From: a virus
IMG/VR virus record: IMGVR_UViG_3300034117_001173
Coordinates: 1-53,732 of that record
Reading direction: 5' to 3' (one strand)
Length of the DNA stretch: 53,732 nt
Positions within the stretch are counted from its first letter, which is position 1. Each line of letters opens with the position of its first letter. Shown piece by piece: positions 7,121 to 14,810 of this stretch. The position numbers and the translations under genes were made by a program. The notes below the pieces were generated by a model. The model saw only the letters and a program-made list of their open reading frames with translations. It had not been told where the DNA came from and searched no databases.

Positions 7121-7807
7121 ATGGGAATGTTTAACAACCTCACAATAGACGAGAGCATCACTCTACCCGATCTTCCTTCAGAGATTGATCGGAAGACTTT
7201 GGTGTTCCAAACCAAGGATTTGGATGAAAATCTGATGCTGAATTTCAGGGTAAATTCTGAAAAGAAGTTGGAAATCCTCAGACAAACAGGACATCATTTT
7301 GAAAATCCCAACATTCCGTTCTTTGGTATGGAATTCGTAGTTGAAAAAGAATGGTGGGAGCCATATGACTTCACCGGAACGGTTGGTATTTACGAATCTT
7401 ATCGTCATCCTGAAGATAAGGGTATGCAGTATGGCACTCCTGATGCTCATAGATTTATCTGTGGATGGATTGAATGGGATGTTAAATTCATTGATGGTGA
7501 ATTGAGTGATATTACTTTGGTAAAGCACGACATTCCTTACAAGAGAACGGATGATGAATTGAAAGCGTATTTGGAAGAAGTCGAACAAAACCGCAAGGAA
7601 ATCAATGACAGGCTTAGGAAGAATCGTTTGGAAAACCCAAACGCCAAAGAAATGCTGATTGATGGGATTGATGAGATCACCCGAAGGAATTATGTGATTC
7701 CTCAAATTGAGGATTATTACACGGATTTAAAAGAAATACAAAATAAAATAAATGAATACAGAACAAAATACGACAGATGGTATGGAACAGCACCGGAGCA
7801 AGATTGA
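7121..7807 (+). CDS. hypothetical protein (228 aa)
   Basis: First gene behind a class 2 promoter; the ATG lies 6 nt after TATAAT, so the mRNA is predicted to be leaderless. The N-terminal ~140 residues look like a beta-rich domain with Trp/Pro motifs (EKEWWEPYDFTGTVGIYE). The C-terminal ~80 residues are charged and likely coiled coil (LEEVEQNRKEINDRLRKNR). No known family. Its last 56 nt overlap the next gene. Confidence 0.6.
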   Translation: MGMFNNLTIDESITLPDLPSEIDRKTLVFQTKDLDENLMLNFRVNSEKKLEILRQTGHHFENPNIPFFGMEFVVEKEWWEPYDFTGTVGIYESYRHPEDKGMQYGTPDAHRFICGWIEWDVKFIDGELSDITLVKHDIPYKRTDDELKAYLEEVEQNRKEINDRLRKNRLENPNAKEMLIDGIDEITRRNYVIPQIEDYYTDLKEIQNKINEYRTKYDRWYGTAPEQD

Positions 7808-7994
7808 AGGAACGCGAGCGGTTATCGAACAGCTTCAACAGCAGCAGAATGATCTATATGACAAGTTGATTGATGAAATTGAGCCATCAGAAGAACAAGA
7901 ACCTTGGCTATGGGATCATTGTTTCAATAGTTATCCTTGTGACTCTTCCGAATATGGTAAAATGGTAGAAAGGGGTATCTATGGCGATCAATGA
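7752..7994 (+). CDS. hypothetical acidic protein (80 aa)
   Basis: A small protein with a Gln-rich helix (TRAVIEQLQQQQNDLYDKL) and a Cys/Trp-containing C-terminus. The ATG at 7752 gives 80 aa; an internal ATG at 7782 is possible. It overlaps the preceding gene by 56 nt and the following gene by 14 nt. Function unknown. Confidence 0.45.
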   Translation: MNTEQNTTDGMEQHRSKIEGTRAVIEQLQQQQNDLYDKLIDEIEPSEEQEPWLWDHCFNSYPCDSSEYGKMVERGIYGDQ

Positions 7995-8238
7995 TGTGAC
8001 GGGAAAAGTTATAAAGTCTGGTATCCAGAACAAAGCTTATGATGAAGGGTGGGAGCGTATCTTCGCCAAGAAGACCGCCCACGAATGGCTCAAGGAAACG
8101 CCAGAGGTTATTCGTATTGTGAATCCCAATGGCTGGGCATGGGACGATGGAGTGACGATGGATACTCCCATTAAATGGTCGGATTTTAATAATCGTTTGA
8201 ATCATTCAACAGTAATTGCCGATATATCAGTTAAATAA
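7981..8238 (+). CDS. hypothetical protein (85 aa)
   Basis: An 85-aa soluble protein. It is one of the few genes here with a plausible Shine-Dalgarno-like stretch (GAAAGGGG about 6 nt before the ATG). The 3' end (GTTAAATA) doubles as the late promoter for the gene at 8243. No domain recognised. Confidence 0.55.
   Translation: MAINDVTGKVIKSGIQNKAYDEGWERIFAKKTAHEWLKETPEVIRIVNPNGWAWDDGVTMDTPIKWSDFNNRLNHSTVIADISVK
8230..8237 (+). promoter_or_regulatory. late promoter, 5 nt before the ATG at 8243
   Basis: GTTAAATA, spacer of 5 nt, then ATG. It overlaps the stop of the preceding gene. Confidence 0.5.
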
Positions 8239-8242
8239 TTGA

Positions 8243-8842
8243 ATGAAATCGTTTTATCAATTTTTTTGGGAAAAATTCACCGATATTGGCAAATTATCTC
8301 CCGAACAATTAAGAAAGGGTCAAAGACTTGATCCAAACAATCCTGATAATTTTCAACAGGTGAGCGGTAGGGTATTTTTCCAAGCCCTGACAAATATCAC
8401 GAAGAATGATGAATTTCGCAAAACGGTAAATCCCAAATTTTTTAAGAACATCAAGAATAATCTCAGTGTTTATCCCGTTCAAGATTACCAGCGCATGAAG
8501 TGTTTCTTGGGTAAGAACAATTCCAGTGGATTTTGTATCAAGGATGAAGATGAATTGGTTTCGGTGTTCTCCTCGCAGGAATCTTCGGGTAATGCTCTGG
8601 TGCAGGAGGCTATCAAACAGGGAGCCACAAGATTGGACTGTTTTGCAACCCAAGACGATAAAGGCAACATCAAGGATGAAGGTTTGTTCAGGCTTTACAG
8701 TAGAAATGGTTTCGTGATTGATCGAACGCTGAATATGGAGGGAGAATATCCGGTGAAAAACGGTATTTCATATTTTGTGGATGATAACGGAAACGTTGAT
8801 CCCACAAATCCTACGGTGGTGATTTTTATGGTTAAAAACTAG
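8243..8842 (+). CDS. hypothetical protein, possible GNAT-like fold
   Basis: A 199-aa protein. The C-terminal half (SSGNALVQEAIKQGATRLDC ... LFRLYSRNGFVIDRT) resembles the last helices and strands of GNAT acetyltransferases, in which a helix is followed by a buried strand and a 'LYxxxGF' element. The acetyl-CoA pyrophosphate loop is not clearly visible, so the call is tentative. It has its own late promoter. Its last codons (AAA AAC TAG) form part of the class 2 promoter for the next gene. Confidence 0.55.
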   Translation: MKSFYQFFWEKFTDIGKLSPEQLRKGQRLDPNNPDNFQQVSGRVFFQALTNITKNDEFRKTVNPKFFKNIKNNLSVYPVQDYQRMKCFLGKNNSSGFCIKDEDELVSVFSSQESSGNALVQEAIKQGATRLDCFATQDDKGNIKDEGLFRLYSRNGFVIDRTLNMEGEYPVKNGISYFVDDNGNVDPTNPTVVIFMVKN

Positions 8843-8850
8843 AGTATAAT
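8832..8850 (+). promoter_or_regulatory. class 2 promoter (TTAAAAACTAGAGTATAAT)
   Basis: A full consensus match, 6 nt before the ATG at 8857. It includes the TAG stop of the preceding gene. Confidence 0.75.
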
Positions 8851-8856
8851 GCTATC

Positions 8857-9162
8857 ATGATTATATTTTATCCAGAAGAATACAAAGAAAATGCTTCCAA
8901 ATACGAGAATGTTCGTTTTTATCCAATAAAAGACAAATTCATGTCTATTGACGTTGATGACAATGGGATGTATGATACATTCGTGTTAAAAGTTGAGCAT
9001 TCTGACGGGGAAGATGTGTTGAATTATGGTGGTTATAAGGAATTGAATAGGAACATTCATTACTATACAACTTCAGTTGATTGTAGGTATGAATCTAAAA
9101 ATTTGGATATATTGATTGAAAAATTTAAAAAATGGGAGGAAATTTGGAACAATGAAGGATGA
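8857..9162 (+). CDS. hypothetical protein (101 aa)
   Basis: First gene behind a class 2 promoter and predicted leaderless. It is a small soluble protein with many Tyr, Asp and Asn residues and no recognisable domain. It overlaps the next gene by 11 nt. Confidence 0.55.
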   Translation: MIIFYPEEYKENASKYENVRFYPIKDKFMSIDVDDNGMYDTFVLKVEHSDGEDVLNYGGYKELNRNIHYYTTSVDCRYESKNLDILIEKFKKWEEIWNNEG

Positions 9163-9967
9163 TTTGAACATACGAGAGCTTTACCAAAAGATAATTGAGG
9201 AGCGAGCTACAGCAAGAGGTGTAATTTTAATGGAAAACGTTAAGATTCCTTCCAAAAATTCTAGTCCTGATCAGATTAATTTTGATGGGGACTCCTATTC
9301 ATATGAATCGGGAGAAGCTTTTTCTTTCATAGGAAAGACACTCTTTCATACTTCCAATACACACCCATCTATTTTCAATGCTTTAGCTAAAGTCAAAGCA
9401 GACCCTAAACAATTTAAGAGTATTTTAAAAGATTACTCTGTTAAGGTTTGTGGTGAAGCGACTTCTGATGATCTTGACTATTATTATGATAATCAAAAGG
9501 ATCAGATCATGGGCAATACTCGACGCAACACATTTTCTGGAAGAATCTGGAAAAATATTAAATCCAAATCTGCTGGTAAGAATGTCTCTCTGATTGCTTT
9601 TTGGTGTGATACTAAAAATATTGATAATAATATATTGAAAAGTATTAAGAATTGTTTTGCGGGTGATGATATTTTTTGGGTTGCCATAGATTCCAAACAA
9701 TTTTCTCATTACGGTGATACTTTTAGGGACACGCCATCGGGGGAGATCAAAGAATTAAAAAGCAAAATATATCCCGAATTATCACATGAAGATATCGTTG
9801 ATATTCTGATGAGGGCGCATTCCAATTTCAAAATATCCCCCTTTGAAAAGAAGGTAGTATGGGAATTTCGAGGAATTAATCCAGAGGAATTGAAAGTTAT
9901 TGATGGTGGATACCCATCGGTGGCTGAATTTAGAGATAAACAAAAATTTAGTGAGGGTGTTGAATAA
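9152..9967 (+). CDS. hypothetical protein (271 aa)
   Basis: The ATG at 9152 is preferred over one at 9116 because it overlaps the previous gene by only 11 nt, in line with neighbours. The product is a mixed alpha/beta protein. A segment reading SLIAFWCDTKN ... DDIFWVAIDSKQF looks like a buried core sheet. The N-terminal helix (IRELYQKIIEERATARGVIL) resembles those on phage structural or virion-associated proteins. No family recognised. Confidence 0.55.
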   Translation: MKDDLNIRELYQKIIEERATARGVILMENVKIPSKNSSPDQINFDGDSYSYESGEAFSFIGKTLFHTSNTHPSIFNALAKVKADPKQFKSILKDYSVKVCGEATSDDLDYYYDNQKDQIMGNTRRNTFSGRIWKNIKSKSAGKNVSLIAFWCDTKNIDNNILKSIKNCFAGDDIFWVAIDSKQFSHYGDTFRDTPSGEIKELKSKIYPELSHEDIVDILMRAHSNFKISPFEKKVVWEFRGINPEELKVIDGGYPSVAEFRDKQKFSEGVE

Positions 9968-10371
9968 TGTCTTATTTATTATTTCTTGATGATGTGCGCC
10001 AACCCAAAGATGCATTTCTATATAATGACGGGGGTGTGATGCTGTTGGATAAGACCAAAACATCCAATGGAAATTGGGAAATTGTTAGAAATTATAACGA
10101 TTTCGTGAAGATTATTGAGGAACGAGGGTTTCCATCCATTTGTTCATTTGACAATGATTTGTGCTTGGAACACATGAAATATTATATCAATTTTCTCAAG
10201 AATCCCGGTTATTATGAATGGGAGAATTTCCAAACAAAGTCTGGTATTCACTGTGCCAAGTATCTGAAGGATAAATTGTCTCCAAATGATAACATCAAGG
10301 TCTATGTTCACTCTGCAAATGAGGAAGGAAGACGGATTATTCGTGACATTATGAAAGAATATCTTGCTTGA
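9967..10371 (+). CDS. cyclic-phosphate-processing receiver-like protein (cREC)
   Basis: A 134-aa stand-alone domain. It begins LLFLDDVRQPKDA (acidic pair after strand 1), has SFDNDLCLEHM in the middle and KVYVHSANEEGRRIIRDIM at the end. This is the layout of the family described by comparative genomics as receiver-like domains for cyclic-phosphate processing ('FLDDeR.P', 'SFDhDL', 'vHS.N..G'). Such proteins occur in many phages; the proposed substrates (RNA or cyclic-nucleotide phosphates) are inferred, not shown. It starts in a one-base overlap with the previous stop. Confidence 0.7.
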   Translation: MSYLLFLDDVRQPKDAFLYNDGGVMLLDKTKTSNGNWEIVRNYNDFVKIIEERGFPSICSFDNDLCLEHMKYYINFLKNPGYYEWENFQTKSGIHCAKYLKDKLSPNDNIKVYVHSANEEGRRIIRDIMKEYLA

Positions 10372-10387
10372 GTTATCCAAAATATTC

Positions 10388-10395
10388 GTTAAGTA
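10388..10395 (+). promoter_or_regulatory. late promoter, variant GTTAAGTA
   Basis: GTTAAGTA with exactly 5 nt to the ATG at 10401. The same G variant occurs at 42435 and 52448. Confidence 0.5.
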
Positions 10396-10400
10396 TTAAC

Positions 10401-10748
10401 ATGAAGAACAACGTTAGCACACAGGGGTATTTCATCAAGAGACTCAGGGATTCGGGGTTTGCAACCATTAAGCTGTTTGATAAGTATGCCCAACACGATC
10501 CCCGCAAATGGTCGATCATGGTTGATCCTAGCAATACTTCGGTTATTATTACCTGTTATCAGAACAAGGAAGCTCTGGGGGATGTGATGTTTGAGTTTAA
10601 TGACGGGGGTAATCGTTTTATCAAGAATTTCAACCTTAAAACTCAGAGTATGGAAATTGTTGTCACTACTCTGATTGAAAAAGGAGTGAGGCAGATGAAT
10701 GTTAATTCTGTTTATGTCAAGGATAAGTATGAATATGGCCAAGAATGA
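10401..10748 (+). CDS. hypothetical protein (115 aa)
   Basis: The ATG at 10401 is chosen because a late-type promoter ends 5 nt before it; an upstream in-frame TTG at 10368 lies in the previous gene. The protein is a small alpha/beta fold with a strand-rich centre (SIMVDPSNTSVIITCYQNK). No family recognised. It overlaps the next gene by 14 nt. Confidence 0.55.
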   Translation: MKNNVSTQGYFIKRLRDSGFATIKLFDKYAQHDPRKWSIMVDPSNTSVIITCYQNKEALGDVMFEFNDGGNRFIKNFNLKTQSMEIVVTTLIEKGVRQMNVNSVYVKDKYEYGQE

Positions 10749-11049
10749 TGAAGAACCGGAGGAAATCTTCGTGGATGAGCAGGTATTGGAAGTTCTTCGG
10801 GAATCCCTGAAAAAGAAGCTTAGGAACGAGCGTAAGAAAGGTTCTCATCCACTGACAAACGATGCTCTAAAGGCTATTTTGAAGGAATTTTTAGTATGTG
10901 GTAAGCTCCTCGGATATGATCTGGATGGAAATGTTGTGGAAATCGCATTTCACGCCAATAAGATGGAGGATAATGCCATGCAAAACCTATTCATCCAGAA
11001 ATTTGGAGAGTTCATGGCTGGTAGGATGAATCTTGCAGACGATTTTTGA
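10735..11049 (+). CDS. hypothetical acidic/basic helical protein (104 aa)
   Basis: ATG at 10735 chosen; upstream starts would lie inside the preceding gene. An acidic N-terminus (NDEEPEEIFVDE) is followed by a very basic helix (RESLKKKLRNERKKGS). The size and charge pattern are those of a small transcription or replication accessory factor, but no specific match is recognised. A weak late-type sequence (ATAAGTA) lies 5 nt before the ATG. Confidence 0.5.
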   Translation: MAKNDEEPEEIFVDEQVLEVLRESLKKKLRNERKKGSHPLTNDALKAILKEFLVCGKLLGYDLDGNVVEIAFHANKMEDNAMQNLFIQKFGEFMAGRMNLADDF

Positions 11050-11052
11050 ATA

Positions 11053-11322
11053 ATGTTTTTTAAAAAACCAAAAATTAAGAAAGGTGATGTTTATGCCGTT
11101 CAAACGGGGGATTTCGTTGGACAATTATTCAATTTTATTAAAAAAGATGGGGATGATTATGTGTTTCTCTCTGTTCCAGATATAAAAATCCAAAGAGTCC
11201 CGGAAGACAAATTTGACTTTGCCAAAGAACATGAGATTATTGAATTCGTTGAACATCTCCCAAAAAATATCCGCCGCGTTGTCCAAGCCCAATACGAAGT
11301 CCTTGCAAAAGAGGATCATTGA
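11053..11322 (+). CDS. hypothetical protein (89 aa)
   Basis: A small protein with a beta-rich first half (KGDVYAVQTGDFVGQLFNFI) resembling a small-barrel domain. It ends where the primase begins; the two overlap by about 20 nt if primase uses the TTG at 11303. Function unknown. Confidence 0.55.
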   Translation: MFFKKPKIKKGDVYAVQTGDFVGQLFNFIKKDGDDYVFLSVPDIKIQRVPEDKFDFAKEHEIIEFVEHLPKNIRRVVQAQYEVLAKEDH

Positions 11323-12334
11323 GTTTCCCACTGATTATGTGGTGTCCAAATTTTACGAATATGGATATAAAGTTTCTTTTAACAGCCATAATGGTAATTA
11401 TAATTGCTGTTGTCCCATATGCCGGGAAGGTAAAAGTTGGGGATCAAAGAAACGATGCTTCTACATTCCCGAAAATGACAACATATTTTGCCACAATTGC
11501 GGCTGGTCATCCAAGCCTTACAAATGGATCAAGGAAGTGTCGGGATTGTCCTTCAATCAGATGGTGGATGAGATTGAGAAAGGTAATTATGGGATGATTA
11601 ATGTCATGGATATGGAAGAAAAACAGGAAAAACCCAAATCAGCATCCTTACCGATGGATAGTATCAATCTATTTGATAAGAATCAGACCGATTACTACAA
11701 GAATAACAAGATCGTCCAAAAAGCTCTGGCTTACATCAAGGAAAGGCGATTGGATACCGCTGTGAACCGTCCAGATGCCTTCTACATCTCTTTGAAGGAT
11801 GAAAAGCATGATAAGCGTCTGGTGATACCTTTCAAGGATGAGAACGGGAAGATTGTTTATTACCAGAGCCGACGATTGGTGGATGACGAATCCCCTTCTT
11901 ACCTATCAAAAGATGGGGGAGATAAGAGTGTGTTTGGAATTGAGCGCATATCATCCGATTTGGATAAGGTATTCATCATAGAAGGACCACTGGATGCTTG
12001 TTTTGTGAACAATGGGCTTGGTATTGGGGGTATTACCAAGGGTGATCAGCTTTTCACATCGTATCAACAGGAACAGATGGATGGTTTGAAGTTCTTTGAG
12101 AGGATTTGGGTATTGGATAGCCAGTGGATCGATAAAACAGCACGGGAGAAGACCCTAAAGCTGATTGATATGGGAGAAAAGGTCTTCATCTGGCCAGAAT
12201 ATGATGGAAAAAAGTTCAAAGACCTGAATGCTGTGTGTATGGCTTATGGCATGGATGAATATCCCACGGATTTAATCGTGAAAAATAGCTGCAAGGGTTT
12301 GGCAGCTACGGTAAAAATGAAATTAATCAAATAA
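11303..12334 (+). CDS. 61: DNA primase gp61
   Basis: T4 gp61-type primase, which makes RNA primers for Okazaki fragments with the gp41 helicase. The N-terminal zinc-binding domain has CPIC ... CHNC spaced as in gp61. The TOPRIM part contains the conserved VFIIEGPLDACFVNNG (glutamate and acidic residues for metal) and IWVLDSQWID. The TTG at 11303 places the zinc motif ~33 residues from the start, as in T4 (342 aa; here 343 aa). An ATG at 11213 is in frame but would overlap the previous gene by 110 nt. The last bases abut a convergent gene. Confidence 0.85.
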   Translation: MQKRIIEFPTDYVVSKFYEYGYKVSFNSHNGNYNCCCPICREGKSWGSKKRCFYIPENDNIFCHNCGWSSKPYKWIKEVSGLSFNQMVDEIEKGNYGMINVMDMEEKQEKPKSASLPMDSINLFDKNQTDYYKNNKIVQKALAYIKERRLDTAVNRPDAFYISLKDEKHDKRLVIPFKDENGKIVYYQSRRLVDDESPSYLSKDGGDKSVFGIERISSDLDKVFIIEGPLDACFVNNGLGIGGITKGDQLFTSYQQEQMDGLKFFERIWVLDSQWIDKTAREKTLKLIDMGEKVFIWPEYDGKKFKDLNAVCMAYGMDEYPTDLIVKNSCKGLAATVKMKLIK

Positions 12335-12751
12335 TCACTGAGACTTCTTCGCAGTCATAAACGACTGTTGAAGGGCAGCAAGATCGGAAGCAATGCGACC
12401 AATTTTCACTTGTTGGTTCTTCAAATTACCCAACATCGACTCAGGATTGGCGGTAGCCAGAACACTCTGAATACTGTTTGGCTGATCACCATTGAGATAA
12501 CCAAGGAACTTATCAATATTTGAATTCCATTTATCAACAACACCAACCATTTGCTCATTCTGGCGAGCCATGGCATCCCCAATCTCATCCACAGCGGATG
12601 GATCAACTTCCATGTCCACATCATAATCATCCATGGCAACATCATCGTCTAGGGACATCTCAGCAGCACCTCTCTCCAAATCAGGATCAATGTCAAGTTG
12701 GGGAGCTTCTTGGAGAATTTTGAGGAATTTAGCGTGGAATTTATTAGCCAT
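12335..12751 (-). CDS. hypothetical late acidic protein
   Basis: A 138-aa protein on the opposite strand to its neighbours, with its own late promoter 5 nt before the ATG. The middle is very acidic (DDDVAMDDYDVDMEVDPS) and the rest helical. An acidic helical protein expressed late is typical of prohead core or scaffold components (as T4 gp67/gp68), but no sequence match supports that. It is convergent with primase with no gap. Confidence 0.55.
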   Translation of the reverse strand: MANKFHAKFLKILQEAPQLDIDPDLERGAAEMSLDDDVAMDDYDVDMEVDPSAVDEIGDAMARQNEQMVGVVDKWNSNIDKFLGYLNGDQPNSIQSVLATANPESMLGNLKNQQVKIGRIASDLAALQQSFMTAKKSQ

Positions 12752-12756
12752 GATAG

Positions 12757-12764
12757 TATTTAGT
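12757..12764 (-). promoter_or_regulatory. late promoter for the gene ending at 12335
   Basis: The minus strand reads ACTAAATA, 5 nt, then ATG (12751). Confidence 0.65.
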
Positions 12765-12774
12765 GGAAATAGCG

Positions 12775-12793
12775 TTAAAAACTAGAATATAAT
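12775..12793 (+). promoter_or_regulatory. class 2 promoter (TTAAAAACTAGAATATAAT)
   Basis: A full match, 6 nt before the ATG at 12800. This copy is fully intergenic, so its conservation is not due to coding. Confidence 0.8.
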
Positions 12794-12799
12794 GAAAAT

Positions 12800-13090
12800 A
12801 TGACATACAAAAACGGGGAAACGGTGAAATGTGGTGATGTTATTCGGTGGCATTGTGATGATTGGGAAGAAGGGAAGACTTGGATATTTACAGGAATCTA
12901 TCATAATGAAAATAAAATAGTATATATTGGGGGTGGAATTGATTTTGGAATGGGAATTGGTAATACACTGACGGCAACAGAGGTTGAGGAAGAAGCTGGT
13001 AATAACGATTCATATTGCCAAGGTGTTGAAAAGGTGGGTGAAGCATCTGATATTTATAGAATTATCAGGCTTTATGGAAAAAGTGATTAA
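12800..13090 (+). CDS. hypothetical protein (96 aa)
   Basis: First gene of a class 2 transcript and predicted leaderless. It is a beta-rich small protein (GDVIRWHCDDWEEGKTWIFT ... KIVYIGGGIDFGMG) with no recognised family. A late promoter for the next gene overlaps its 3' end. Confidence 0.6.
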   Translation: MTYKNGETVKCGDVIRWHCDDWEEGKTWIFTGIYHNENKIVYIGGGIDFGMGIGNTLTATEVEEEAGNNDSYCQGVEKVGEASDIYRIIRLYGKSD

Positions 13091-13093
13091 ATA
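13086..13093 (+). promoter_or_regulatory. late promoter, 5 nt before the ATG at 13099
   Basis: ATTAAATA, 5 nt, ATG. Confidence 0.6.
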
Positions 13094-13098
13094 CTAAT

Positions 13099-13449
13099 AT
13101 GTCTGCCTCAAATTCTCCCTATTCCACTGCAATCGCGTCCGGTGCCATCGATTTCGACTTTGAAAGTTCGCTGAATCCTTCGGAACAGATGCGAAAATAC
13201 AAGACGGATGAGAAAGAAGCCAAGGCTCCCCACACTCTACCGTTTGAATTTGGGGAATTACCCCAACAAATGGCAAATATCGTGGATAATGCGTTTGCAG
13301 CGTCCCGAAATCTGGAAAATCTCCTGAAAATGGAGGAATTTCAGAAAAACGGGGAACTTATCAAACTCAAGGGAAATCTGGAGAAGATTATTATGTATCT
13401 CATGCAGAACGGGGATAAAACGCTTGAGAAATTCACAATTGGACATTAA
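13099..13449 (+). CDS. hypothetical late protein (116 aa)
   Basis: Has its own late promoter. The N-terminal third is disordered-looking. The C-terminal two thirds are helical, with heptad-like spacing (ASRNLENLLKMEEFQKNGEL and following), probably a coiled coil. It could be a small virion or assembly protein. A class 2 promoter overlaps its stop. Confidence 0.55.
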   Translation: MSASNSPYSTAIASGAIDFDFESSLNPSEQMRKYKTDEKEAKAPHTLPFEFGELPQQMANIVDNAFAASRNLENLLKMEEFQKNGELIKLKGNLEKIIMYLMQNGDKTLEKFTIGH

Positions 13450-13464
13450 AAACTAGACTACAAT
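13446..13464 (+). promoter_or_regulatory. class 2 promoter (TTAAAAACTAGACTACAAT)
   Basis: Matches the class 2 consensus with C in the -10 part (TACAAT); 7 nt before the ATG at 13472. Confidence 0.65.
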
Positions 13465-13471
13465 CCTAAGC

Positions 13472-13654
13472 ATGGAAGACGAGAATACAATTGATTTGGA
13501 CGTGGTAATGGATTTTATTGATCAAGCTGGGGAATTGCAGGATATCTGCAATAGGCTCTATATTGCTCGAAATATTTCACTATCAAGTGAAGGTGTGGAG
13601 AATTGTTTGAGGGAAATTGACAATATTTTCAGAGATAAAGATAATTTTAATTGA
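13472..13654 (+). CDS. hypothetical protein (60 aa)
   Basis: A short acidic helical protein, first gene after a class 2 promoter. No recognised domain. Confidence 0.5.
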   Translation: MEDENTIDLDVVMDFIDQAGELQDICNRLYIARNISLSSEGVENCLREIDNIFRDKDNFN

Positions 13655-13688
13655 TTATGAAATATGAAATACGAAATCCAACATAAAA

Positions 13689-13871
13689 GTGGCACGTAAT
13701 AAAGAAATGAACAAACAACTTTGGAATCAACTCATGTTTGGGTGTGTGATGGGTGTGATAACTACCCCGCTATTGCTTCTCATTAACATAAAAAATCTTG
13801 ATTATCTTCCATTTACATGGATACTCTTGGGTGTGGTTGGGTTATACGCACACTATAAATCTGAAAAATAA
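13689..13871 (+). CDS. small membrane protein, two predicted TM segments
   Basis: A 60-aa protein from a GTG at 13689 (an ATG at 13707 would give 54 aa). It has two hydrophobic spans, MFGCVMGVITTPLLLLI and FTWILLGVVGLYAHY, separated by a short loop, and charged ends. It probably sits in the host inner membrane. Its position directly before two more early genes, one also with TM segments, suggests a membrane-associated cluster. Holin function is possible but not supported by a lysin gene nearby. Confidence 0.5.
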   Translation: MARNKEMNKQLWNQLMFGCVMGVITTPLLLLINIKNLDYLPFTWILLGVVGLYAHYKSEK

Positions 13872-14255
13872 ATGAAAAATCAACAAAGATGGCTAACAAA
13901 CAAGCTCAAAGGAACTTGGATGGATAAGGACGCACTGCTGGAAATCTGTTTATTTGAATCTCTGGTTCATTATGTGGAGGAAGAACGAGGTCTTCGTGAT
14001 AATCTTGATGAGCTATTCAAAGAAGAGCTTGAGAAAGGACATGTGACGCAAGAGACTGTCGATCTGATCAAGGCCAGAGAAGGCTTGCTCAAACAATGTT
14101 ATGATTGGATCAAGGTGGGACGATCTGAAATCGTAAAAATTCTTGACACGATTGAGGATTGGAAAGAATATGAGAAGATTGAGAAAGAACTTTATGATGA
14201 GGATTCGGAAGTGATGCGGATCATCATCCAACAGCGGGGCTACATGTGGACATAA
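13872..14255 (+). CDS. hypothetical helical protein (127 aa)
   Basis: A charged, all-helical protein beginning directly at the stop of the small membrane protein. No domain recognised. Its end passes the region of the next start, giving a tight operon. Confidence 0.55.
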   Translation: MKNQQRWLTNKLKGTWMDKDALLEICLFESLVHYVEEERGLRDNLDELFKEELEKGHVTQETVDLIKAREGLLKQCYDWIKVGRSEIVKILDTIEDWKEYEKIEKELYDEDSEVMRIIIQQRGYMWT

Positions 14256-14260
14256 AAATT

Positions 14261-14791
14261 ATGACAGAAAAAATAGAAAAAATAGGACTGCAAATATTGG
14301 GAGGAATTACTATTTCCCTTGGGTTGGCTTTTGGGTTGACCACAAATGAGATGGATTTCCTACGATATTTCGTGTTATCCATGATTGGATGTGGGGTGGG
14401 AATGTTTTGGTGGAACAATCGCAAGCAAAAGGATGATAGGGTTATTGAATTGGAGAACCAGCTTGAGAAGAAACAGACCGATGAGCGGGTGATTCAATTG
14501 GAGAAGATGCTTCAGGAAGCGGATGGGGTGATGGTCGAACAGGAAGAGGTGATTAAAAACTACGAGAGTATGTTGGAAGAAGCTTCCGTTAGATTCCCCT
14601 GCAACTGTGGTCAAAACATGTTTGAGGGTATTTTCAAACCGGAGGAGGAATATGAAGTGAAATGTGATGCCTGTAATAACACATATTCCGTTACTTTAAA
14701 GCTTGATACTGTTCTGATCACGGAACCGATTGAGGATTTAAACATCGATAAATTAATTAAAACAAAACTAAATGATAAAAATACAAACTAA
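14261..14791 (+). CDS. membrane-anchored coiled-coil protein with zinc-ribbon-like end
   Basis: ATG at 14261 chosen over an in-frame GTG at 14246 inside the previous gene. The product is 176 aa. Two hydrophobic spans (LQILGGITISLGLAFGL and FVLSMIGCGVGMFWW) are followed by a long coiled coil (VIELENQLEKKQTDERVIQL ...). A C-terminal CNC ... CDAC cysteine set could bind zinc. It is a tethered cytosolic scaffold of unknown purpose, with a small membrane protein two genes upstream. Confidence 0.6.
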   Translation: MTEKIEKIGLQILGGITISLGLAFGLTTNEMDFLRYFVLSMIGCGVGMFWWNNRKQKDDRVIELENQLEKKQTDERVIQLEKMLQEADGVMVEQEEVIKNYESMLEEASVRFPCNCGQNMFEGIFKPEEEYEVKCDACNNTYSVTLKLDTVLITEPIEDLNIDKLIKTKLNDKNTN

Positions 14792-14810
14792 AAAAAGAGG
14801 GGTGATCAAA

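Noticed and set aside
13689-13871. Holin
   Set aside because: Two TM segments fit, but no endolysin or spanin gene lies nearby and the gene sits among early genes.
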